A stretch of 64,000 bases of DNA from Petunia secreta (lineage: Eukaryota; Streptophyta; Magnoliopsida; Solanales; Solanaceae): positions 23,906,001-23,970,000 of the forward strand of contig JARKIP010000022.1 of the NCBI GenBank assembly GCA_029990175.1, in the 5' to 3' direction. A model generated the notes under the pieces. It ran no database searches. It saw only the letters and a list, made by a program, of their open reading frames with translations, and was not told the origin of the DNA. The translations under genes were made by a program, and so were the position numbers. Shown here piece after piece: positions 55,599-64,000 of the stretch (positions are counted from its first letter, which is position 1; each line of letters begins with the position of its first letter).

Positions 55599-56560
55599 AC
55601 TCCCGAATGCCAGCAAGCATTGAGGGATTTGAAAAAGTATCTATCCAATCCTCCATTGCTCTCCACGCCTCAGGAAGGTGAACAGCTACTGATTTATTTG
55701 GCAGTCTCAGAGTCATCGGTAAGCGCTGTATTAGTTCGGGAAGACAAAGGTAAGCAGCTTCCTATCTATTACATTAGCAAAGCTCTAATTGATATAGAAA
55801 TATGCTATCAACCTTTAGAAAAATTAGCACTGGCATTAGTAACTGTTGCTCGTAAGTTACGCCTTTATTTTCAAATTCATTCGATAGCTGTAGTTACAAC
55901 TTTTCCTTTGCGAAATGTTCTGCACAAACCTGAATTTTCAGGAAGGCTGGTGAAACGGGCTATAGAATTATCTGAATTTGATATAACCTATCAGCCCAGA
56001 GTAGCGATAAAATCGCAAGTCCTAGCAGACTTCGTAGCCGACTTCAGCACTAACATATACCCTGAGGCAGAAAGGGAATCTATTCTTTATGCAGGGCAGG
56101 CTCCCGGCAGATGGACCCTTCACACAGATGGCTCCTCGAGCGTCAAAGGGTCCGGCCTTGGACTGGTTCTTGTTGCTCCATCCGGCGAAACGATAAGGCA
56201 GGCTATCAAGTGCCCATTTATTACTAATAATGAGGCCGAATATGAGGTCGTTATTGCAGGATTGGAACTAGCCCGAAGTTATGGAGAAACCATCGTCAAG
56301 CTAAAAAGTGACTCTTAGCTTGTGGTCAATCAAATCAATGGAGGTTTCATTGCACGAGAATCCAGGATGCAAATATACCACGCCCGAGTGAAAGAGCTCC
56401 TAGCACAGTTTGGCGAATGGGAAGCAGTCCAGATTCCATGGGAAGAGAACCGTGAAGCCGATGCTCTTGCAAACATGGGATCAGTGGCAGAGATAGGGGC
56501 AGCCAGCTCTTCAGCTATTGTCCAACTTCTCTACACGACCATGGATAGAGAAAAGTTCGA
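55599..56560 (+). pseudogene. Tat C gypsy RNase H and archaeal-type RNase H
   Basis: The gypsy RNase H occupies about 55690-56000 (LLIYLAVSESSVSAVLVRED, YYISKALIDIEICYQPLEKL); the first catalytic Asp is replaced by the sequence YLAVS, as in other elements where it has degenerated. The second RNase H begins WTLHTDGSSSVKGSGLGLVL (Asp) and continues NNEAEYEVVIAGLELARSYG (Glu) and LKSDS (Asp). A TAG at 56316-56318 follows, then LVVNQINGGF and WEENREADALANMGSV. This second domain marks the Tat lineage and probably supplies the active RNase H. Confidence 0.88.
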
Positions 56561-57824
56561 TGTCAATACCATCAACGCTACTTGGGACTGGCGGAATGAG
56601 ATAACAAATTATCTTATCCATGGAACTCTACCTGCAGATGCAAAAGCTGCACGCAGACTCCGAGTGAAAGCTGCCCGATATACAATTCTCAACGGTGAGC
56701 TTTACCGGAGGATGTTCGCAGGACCCCTTGCAAAATGCCTTGGACCTAATCAGATCAATTACGTAATGAGAGAAGTCCACGAAGGCTGTTGCGGAAATCA
56801 TTCCGGAGGTAAGGCACTAACCCGGAACCTGATTCGTGCAGGCTATTATTGGGACAAGATGGAGAAAGATACGAACGAGTTTGTCAAGAAGTGTGACAAA
56901 TGCCAAAGGTTCGCTCATCTTCTCCACCAACCAGCAGAGCCACTCTATTCAATAATCTCCCCGTGGTCCTTCATGAAATGGGGGATGGACATCGTCGGAC
57001 CTCTTCCCACAGCACCGAGGGGGATGCGATTCTTACTGATCATCACTGACTACTTCACAAAGTGGGTCGAAGCGGCAGCATACTCAAGGATACGACAAAC
57101 GGAAGTCATTGACTTCCTCTGGCGTTTTGTCGTGTGTCGCTTTGGAGCCCCTAAGGAAATAGTCATGGACAACGGCCCGCAATTCATCGGCCAGAAAGTG
57201 ACTAGGTTCCTCGATGATCTGCACATCAAAAGGATCACTTCTTCTCCATATCATCCTGTTGCAAATGGACAGGCGGAATCTTCCAACAAAATCATCATTG
57301 AGTCCCTTAAAAAGCGCCTCGAGCAGGAAAAGGGATGTTGGATAGAGGAATTACCTGGAGTATTATGGGCTTACCGCACAACTATAAAAATGAGTACTGG
57401 AGAAACTTCTTACTCATTAGTGTATGGTGCAGATGCTTTAACCCCAGTTGAAATCGGAGAGCCCAGCTTACGATACGTACATGCCACTGAGTAATCAAAC
57501 TCAGTCAATCTATCTGAAGAGCTGGACCTCCTAGAAGAACGCAGAGAGCTAGCCCTTGTACGAGTAGTCGCTCAAAAAGAACGTATCGAGCAGTACTACA
57601 ATCGGGGATTACGCGTACGAAGTTTCCAAGTCGGGGATTTTGTACTCAGAAAAGTCTCCCAGAGCACACAAGAAACAAATTCAGGCAAGCTTGGTCCTAA
57701 CTGGGAAGGCCCCTACAAAGTAATTGCTTCGGTCGGTAAAGGGTCTTATCGTTTGGCACGACCAGACGGCTCTACTGTCCCGAACAGTTGGAATGTGGTT
57801 CACCTCAAAAGGTATCACTTTTAA
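56561..57824 (+). pseudogene. Tat C integrase (one stop near the end)
   Basis: The HHCC finger is intact (VHEGCCGNHSGGKALTRNLI, then KKCDKCQRFAHLLHQP). The DDE core has Asp in MDIVGPLPTAPRG, Asp in VMDNGPQFIGQ and Glu in NGQAESSNKIIIESLKK. A TAA at about 57492 interrupts the C-terminal domain, which continues in frame (VRVVAQKERIEQYYNRGLRV, KLGPNWEGPYKVIASVGKGS) to a stop at 57824. The catalytic part looks intact. It is followed 107 bp later by the tRNA-like gene. Confidence 0.9.
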
Positions 57825-57930
57825 GCGGTAAATCGGTTAGTTATCTTACACTTACCTTTTATCTTTATGAAAGTTCTTACTTTTATTATATATTCCCTCT
57901 AAATGGTGCTAACGACCTGAACAAGGTCAG

Positions 57931-58003
57931 ATCCGTTTAGCTCAACTGGTAGAGCTCGAAGTTCTTCAACTTCGCGGCTGTGGATTCGAATCCCACAACG
58001 GAC
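57931..58003 (+). tRNA. tRNA-like gene inside Tat C, possibly Lys(CTT)-derived
   Basis: A 73-base cloverleaf folds with 6/7 acceptor pairs (ATCCGTT with AACGGAC), a 4/4 D stem (GCTC/GAGC), a 5/5 anticodon stem (CGAAG/CTTCG) and a 4/5 T stem with a canonical TTCGAAT loop. A box TAGCTCAACTGG (57938-57949) and B box GATTCGAATCC (57983-57993) are near consensus, and TTTT at 58014-58017 is a Pol III terminator. The anticodon loop has 8 bases (TTCTTCAA) instead of 7, so the decoding identity is uncertain; a Lys(CTT) loop with one extra C fits. GACCT-GAACA-AGGTC, a small hairpin, lies directly upstream. Confidence 0.6.
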
Positions 58004-58009
58004 ACACTC

Positions 58010-58890
58010 CTCGTTTTGTTATATGTGTTCCACATGCAGCTCACCGAAAACTCTTTTCATGTTGTCACTTTACGTGCTCCAACATAAAAACAAGCAGGGT
58101 GGTGAGAGGCCCCTGTAGGCCAGATAAGACCTTCATAAAAAGCAAAAGACCTTACCAAAAGGCGTAAGACCTTCATAAAGGCAAAAGACTTTACCAAAAG
58201 GCGAATTTTTAAAGTTTTTCAAGAAACTTTTACGTGACTTCCACGGAAAATAAGAGGAGTCATTCATAATACAATAACTTTTACGTGATAAGACTTCCAC
58301 GGCAAATAAGAGGAGTCATTCACAAAACACAAACTTTTATGTGACAAAGCTTCCACGAAAATAAGAGAAGTCGTTCATAAGGCCAACGACTCGGCCAGAG
58401 CCAATCTACAAAGCCATGCAACAACTTTCAACTATCGAAACGATAAGCAAAGTTATATACACAGAGCAACGATTCGGCTAAAACTCTAAATGACAACAAT
58501 TCGGTCAGACTGCCTACAACTTACGACCTCTTCCTAATGAAAGGCTAAGTTAAAAACATTCGGGCAAACTCTCGGAGAAATGAACTTAATAAAGTTAAAA
58601 CTTCAGAAAACTCCCAATCACAAGGCACGAACGCCATAAACACATGCAAACAAAAAGATCAACAGTTCAAACTAAATATAGTCACTGAACAAGGTCTAAA
58701 AGTAGCATATATACATTCAACTGTAAATTGATAAAATGCCGAATACGGCTGACAGAAATTTGCAGAGTGTTCAAAAGGCCAAACAAACCGGCCAAGGACC
58801 AAAAAGTCTTCGCTAGACTTCTGTCCACCAACAAACAAGTCCGGCTCTCGCTAGATAATAAAAACTACACCAATCACAGATTGAAGAGGG
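58010..58890 (+). other. Tat C spacer with short tandem repeats
   Basis: No gene seen. At 58123-58205 a unit around AAGACCTTACCAAAAGGCG recurs. At 58225-58385 three units of about 60 bp read CTTTTACGTGA, CTTCCACGG and AAATAAGAGGAGTCATTCA with drift. The rest is A-rich. Confidence 0.7.
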
Positions 58891-58892
58891 CA

Positions 58893-61685
58893 TTAGCATT
58901 TAGGGCTACGACCAGAACTCGACGCACCAGCTCCATCGATCATGCCATCGTTCCCTGAATTCTCGTCGTCGTCTTCGTCTTCATCATCATCATCACCTTC
59001 GGACTCTTCAGGGGAGAGACCCAATGCTTGATTTATTCTTAGAACAGCGTTCTTTGTTGTCTGTAGCATCTCCTCGACATTAACATGTCCAGCCTGAATC
59101 TGCACGAGCAATGTACGCTTGGCCTCAAGAGCTGCAAGCTTGGTTATGATTTCAGACTGATCACGCAGGTTCCCCAAGTCCTTGGTTAATGCGGTCTGAG
59201 CACTTATTAACTGAGCGACCTGATCCTTGGCAGCCTGAAGATCAGCCCTGGCTTTAACCGATTCTTCATTAGCTCTCTGCAGATCTATCTCAAGAGATGT
59301 ACGATCTTCGATAGCGCCGTTCAAAGAATTTCGAAAATCTTCAAGCAGTCCCTCCAAGCCTTGGACAGAGTGTGCGAACCCTTCTTTCTCTTCGAGAAGA
59401 ATGTCCTTCTCCCTGGTGAGCACGTTGATTTGTTCAACACGTTCGTTGTTGACATCAGTCAACCGGTTAACCTCACCACCAAGGAAACCACCCTGCTCTA
59501 TCAGAGTCTTGTTATCCTTTAGAGCTTCCAGCAACTCCCTTTTTCCTTCAACCACTTGATTGGCGTTTTTAAGCCTAGAGCGAAACATGAGCTCGGCAGC
59601 CAGCACACTCGACTGAAAAAAGCAAAGTAAGTCAGAGTTAAAAGACCGAGGCTGGAAGTTATTCCCAAAACAAAGTAGAAAGAACATAGCCGGGCAGAGT
59701 CAGAAGCAATCTGGAAGGCCAACTCCTCATCGGTTAGCTCCCTCAGCACCTATTCTTCACGGGGATCGATGAGCGAGGAAATTGCCTTAGCCAAGCTGTG
59801 TGGTCTGGTTACGAAGTTGACATCAGGGGCAAGTTTCAAAGTGTGCTTCTTCTCGCAGAACTTAGGTTCCCAAGCCTGTTCAGAGGGATAATTTGGCCCG
59901 AACTTGTAACGCACTCCCCTGATGTCACTCAGCTCTGTCCGACCACCAATAGCTGACCGCCAAACGAATCTTGATGAGGAAAGGTTAAAGTCACCTTCCA
60001 CCCCAGGATCTATGGTCTCACATTCACGAAGAACAACGGGAGCCGCCCCCTCAGTAGCAACATTCTCCAGGTCCTCGAAACGATAAACACGAGGACCCTG
60101 GCTACCTTCTTGGGAAGATTCTTCTCTTACCTCTTCTTTCACTTCTTCTTCTTCTTCACCTACTTTTCTCTTTCCTTTGTCGGCACGAGAAGGACCCACC
60201 TCCGCCCCGTCACTAACTCAGGGACTCCTATGCAGAGTACGGACAACTTCTTCCTCGGCCCTTCTCCTGTCACTACGGATATGAGGCCTTCGCCTAAGAG
60301 GAACATCAACTTCTGCCTCAGTGTCCGAAAGAGTGATGACCTCCGTGGCTACGCCCCCTCCCCGTACAGACTCGGGGACTTCAGCAGCAATACCAGCATT
60401 CTCTTCCACGGGCTCCGGTACACTGGCCTTAGAAAAAGGATCACCGCCAACCGACGAGGTTTGCCCAGCAGCCACGGAAGTCTCACGAGCAGATTTCTTC
60501 CGTGCTCCGCCCTCGCCTTGGCTCCTCTTCTTCCTCTTCAAGGAGCCCAGTCCACTGGACAGGAGTTCTTCGGCCCCCTCCCTGCTGCACAGAGCACCCA
60601 CTGAAGTTAGTATAGCCTCAGCTTCAGCTTCTGGGTCAGCCACAAGCTCGGGAGGCCCATCTTGAGGAGCAGCCGGAAAGAAATCTCCTGAAGTGCCCAA
60701 ACCTATAGAAAGGTAAAACGGTCAAATATGGAGAAGGTTCAAAGAAGGAGAACGATCATGAAAAAGAAATGTTCTCACTATGATTTTGTACAACCAAACT
60801 CTTCTGAGTGGCAAAATACATCCACTCTCTCTTCTCAGGAGTAAACTCCTTCAAAATTGGCTCAACCCACGCGGTCAAGTCTTCGACAGAGATGAGCCCG
60901 TCGTAGGGTTGCTTGGCCGCTGCAAAAAACTGAACGGAGTTAGAAGACGAGAAGAAGAAAAAGCACGAAGAACTTCAAAAATACTCGGGGACTTACGCTT
61001 CTTATTCCAGACTTCTGGAAAGTAGGCCTTGTCGTCAAAAGTCAAGGCCGCGAGCGCACAAACAGATACCGGTGTGCCCAGCCTCGGTCACCGGTATCCT
61101 CAGAACTGCGCACCAAGCCCTTGCGACCGCGCATTCTGGCATTTACATAGCCGTCTTTGAAAATTTGTATACTATACAAAGAAATACAATGCTCATAACC
61201 AAAAGATTGATCGGTTCCTGCCGCGAACCAATCCAAAAGAGTAACTATTCTATACATACTGGGGCTCAGCTGCCCCGGACAGAGGAGATACTCCCTGCAG
61301 AGCCTATCCAGCACAGGATGCAGGGTAATCTGCTTCCCACGGTGAAAGGGTAGGTGCACATGGCTGTCCACCCAGCCCTATGGGAAGTAATATTCTCCTC
61401 CTCGGAGACCGGCAAGAGGGGAACCTCATCACCCCAGTGGCAGTCCACCCTTACTCGTGGGATCGCCTCCTTCGTGATCCCAGACTTATACGTATACGCC
61501 GGCCAGTTCCGCGTATCTCCCTCTCTATTATGGAAGGACTTAATGTTACAGTCCGCCTCAAGTTCACCCCACTTCTTGGGGATTATCTCTGCAGCAATAG
61601 CTTGTGTAGCCCGGGACCTGGGAGTGGCCGCCAAGGAACTACCAGCAACATCAGTGCCCTGGTTTTTCCTAGATCGTGAAGTCAT
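58893..61685 (-). pseudogene. Opposite-strand multi-exon gene of Tat C
   Basis: Starting at 61685 (MTSRSRKNQGTDVAGSSLA) on the minus strand, four exons can be drawn: about 61685-60997, 60919-60779, 60703-59690 and 59612-58893. Intron 1 (60996-60920) has GTAAGT and TGCAG; intron 2 (about 60778-60704) has GTGAG and TATAG; both joins keep frame (NKK to AKQPYDG; NH to LGTSGDFF). The intron 3 acceptor is TTTTTTCAG; its donor is unclear. The N-terminus (WGDEVPLLPVSEEE, LSPSMYRIVTLLDWFAAG) resembles the plant gypsy-type transposon domain (PF04195-like). The C-terminus is a long coiled coil (RLTDVNNERVEQINVLTREK) ending in a Glu/Asp run. Damage: a frameshift near 61350, TGA at 60218 and TAG at 59750. 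Function unknown. Confidence 0.65.
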
Positions 61686-61800
61686 GGTTGCAAGAAAAGT
61701 ATGAAATTATCAGGAATGAATTCAAAGCTAGTTCAAAGTATTTTCAAAGAACAACAGAGAAGAAATAAAGGAAAGTAAAAGGTTTCTCATCAGGCAAACC

Positions 61801-61811
61801 CCTATTTTTAG
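61801..61811 (-). promoter_or_regulatory. TATA-like box for the opposite-strand gene
   Basis: The minus strand reads CCTAAAAATAGG about 115 bp upstream of the ATG at 61685, followed by GGGTTTGCC and a pyrimidine-rich leader. The spacing suits a plant promoter. Confidence 0.45.
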
Positions 61812-62235
61812 GAGTGAAAATTCAGCCCCACCAACTTCCTTCAAGACACGTGGAGGCCATCAGAGAAACCTCGATCAGATCTGGCCATTGAGAAGGAGAA
61901 TAGGGTTCGCCAAAACCTTATAGTATCATCATTATTCTGGAAAGTATCGGTCACCTCGCGATCTACAGACGACGTGTGCACCTGACTGAAGCGGTTAAAA
62001 TTATTATTTTTACCCTTGGGGCACGCAATAGTCATTTCGGAATGACCTGCAGTTTCGCAGGCATGTCAGCTGCAGTTACTTTTTGTTACGGCGCATTAAA
62101 TGCACACGTCATTAGGATTTGTCACTTAGCTGATAAGGATCGTACGTCATCAAGATACATTACACGAAGGCAAAAATTCGCAAGAAATTCCCGCCAGAAA
62201 TCGTATCCACTCCTCGAACAGATACTCTGCTCGAG

Positions 62236-62251
62236 TAGTGCGGGGACTATC
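62236..62251 (+). other. Tat C polypurine-like tract
   Basis: AGTGCGGGGACTATC sits directly before the 3' LTR start. It is weakly purine-rich, so it is named by position. Confidence 0.5.
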
Positions 62252-62937
62252 TGTATTGGATAAAAGCTGACTAGGCTTGAAAAGGTGACACGTATCTTCC
62301 ACGTGGCACGGGCAGACATTTCAAACGGACAGACATCCAACGGACAGACATTCGTCACGAGTAGACCTGAAAGAATTATGAGGCACTTCAACGGTCAACA
62401 CGGTTTAAATGAGCAGTTATTAACACGATCATCCACGATCTATCTATTAATGGTCATTAAGGCAATCATTACAACCCCACGGTTATGACTCCAACGGATA
62501 TGTGACCGGCAGTTACTTATCCAGACGGATCCACGTCCAGCGGTTACAAAAATCCCAACGGGTGCCTATCAAGCTTATAAAAAGCATTCGCATTAATCGA
62601 TTGTACAACAACTTTACTTCCTGTCTATACTATCAATAAGAATACTCTCGCTCTCTCTCTTGCTCAGATAATCCTATTTACGTTTACTGTTCTAGTTCTT
62701 CGATCGTCTGAAGTACGATTGGTATCGGAGAACTCTCTCCGAAGACGAGTGACGCTCTACGGTTACTTCTCTTTATTCATATTTAGGTTTTATTATTATT
62801 GGTTAATATTCTCATATCGTTCTCACATTATAGTCATCTCAGCTCACCGTATAAACTTTTAATCTCAACTATTGATCGTGACCCCGCAAATACAAATTTA
62901 ATTGTTAATTGGTCTAAAATCGGATCTAGGTTAAACA
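62252..62937 (+). repeat. Tat C 3' LTR
   Basis: 686 bp from TGTATTGGAT to GGTTAAACA. About 25 differences from the left copy are visible, most of them C/T or G/A. It preserves the empty sites of element B (CACGTATCTTCCACGTGG). Confidence 0.94.
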
Positions 62938-64000
62938 ATATGTAAGAATCAACTAGATTTGAATGATGAAATATAAAATTATGTCAATTCAGGACAAGTT
63001 GGGAGGATTCGAAATTATGACAATTCTTTGTGGTTTCAAACTTTGTAATCGAGGTATGACATGGATGTTGCGATATGGCAAAACTTGAGAGCTTTTGGAA
63101 TATGACTATTTGGAGTTCTCAATTCTAAGGTAAAGTCTTAACAAATGAACGGATAAAGTATTTTATTTTATAAAGAATTTGCTCGGGAACAGGGGAATTC
63201 AAGTAAATCAATCATGTAAAGATGTTTCAAGATGCAATTATCACGGATTTTGGAAGAAACTTCTAAGCTAAATGAACAAGTAAAGTATTTCATCTCGTGG
63301 AAAATTTATGTGGTGAAAGAATGATTTATGGTGAAATCAAGTTGTGATAAAAGTGTAGAAAAAAGCGATATTTAATAAAAAGAATATTTTGGTACCCCAG
63401 CGCTCAAGAGTGGTAAAGTTGGGGAAACACTCAACTAAAACTAACCGAAATGATAGGCCAGTCTAGTTGCGGGACACCTAGGTTAAATGTGCCAATAGAG
63501 TGGGAGATTGAGCTGGACACTCAAATTAAAATAAAGATTTTTTATACTATACACCCATGAAATTTACAGTATTTACAAACTCTATTCATTAAAAATTATA
63601 CTATGCATGAAATTAAAAGTATTTAACCAACCTATCTATTTATTATTGTATACCTTTGTTATACCTTATGTGTAGATATACTGCATAAATAATAGTATAT
63701 AAGTCTAGATGGGTAGGACATGTAAATAGTTTATGGGTAGGGCTTTTAAATATGAATCTTATGGGTAGAGGTAGGTAAATATTTTTATTTTGATGGGTAT
63801 TTTCGTAAACCTCCCTTAAAATAACTTAAATATATCCTGAACATGCATCAACTGGGCCTAGAGGACAAAAACGAGGTAAATTACAGAACTATGACACCAT
63901 AGGCAATGGTTTGCCTAATTGACCCCACTAAGAGTGGTTTAGCTAGAATGATCTTCCTTAACTTAAATGAATTTTTTTGGATGCAAATACTCCTACATAA
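62938..64000. other. Right flank, unassigned, no gene seen
   Basis: AT-rich sequence without a credible ORF. ATATG at its start is the presumed target duplication of Tat C. Phrases such as GGTACCCCAGCGCTCAAG and GGGGAAACACTCAAC suggest an older decayed element, but I cannot name it. Confidence 0.4.

Larger units (their letters stand above)
34392..62937 (+). mobile_element. Tat C: Tat-type Ty3/gypsy retrotransposon with two nested inserts
   Basis: LTRs start TGTATTGGATAAAAGC and end GGATCTAGGTTAAACA (left 34392-42056, split; right 62252-62937). Flanks are ACATG and ATATG, a target duplication with one change. Without element B and the LARD the element is about 11.5 kb. Order: LTR, PBS, gag, protease, RT, RNase H, archaeal-type RNase H, integrase, tRNA-like gene, short repeats, an opposite-strand multi-exon gene, LTR. 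The second RNase H and the extra antisense ORF are Tat-lineage features. The LTRs differ by roughly 4%, mostly transitions. Pol carries several stops. Confidence 0.93.

Overview
This window is plant nuclear DNA, most likely from a eudicot. Almost all of it is retrotransposon sequence, and I recognise no host gene. The diagnostic pieces are Ty3/gypsy Tat-type pol with a second RNase H, Athila-like gag-protease, a gypsy element primed by initiator-Met tRNA, L1-like LINEs with a DUF4283-type ORF1, and a long coding-free LTR element (LARD).

Layout from left to right. Positions 1-3368 hold the decayed 3' part of a + strand gypsy element that interrupts a minus-strand LINE (about 3369-8268). A second, 5'-truncated LINE (8327-9808) has a long 3' tail and a terminal stem-loop. 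Positions 10535-18400 are a very decayed minus-strand Tat element with an opposite-strand extra ORF. Positions 19798-30981 are a non-autonomous Athila-like element (A), whose left LTR is split by a gypsy element (20952-26529, target duplication TTAAA) that lost RT, RNase H and most of integrase. Positions 31189-33112 are a 0.96-kb tandem duplication carrying a truncated LINE end. Positions 34392-62937 are one Tat element (C), about 11.5 kb without its two inserts: Athila-like element B (34438-41378, target duplication TGTCT) in its 5' LTR and a LARD (44282-54339, target duplication CACGA) in its protease gene. The last kilobase has nothing I can assign.

How the parts work together. Coding-competent families (Tat C, the left gypsy element) lie beside derivatives that lack essential genes (the LARD, elements A and B, the 20952-26529 element). 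By eye the LTR pairs differ by about 0.2% (B), 0.6% (LARD), 2-3% (20952-26529) and 4% (Tat C). So the coding-deficient elements were the most recent to move and must have used proteins from other copies.

Three features stand out. First, the LARD contains 18 tandem short hairpins whose stem arms co-vary (50449-51085), which suggests a structured RNA signal. Second, Tat C carries a multi-exon gene on the strand opposite its own genes, with splice-site and TATA-like signals. Third, a tRNA-like gene with A box, B box and a T-run terminator lies directly after Tat C pol. Percentages and copy counts were made by eye, not by alignment software.
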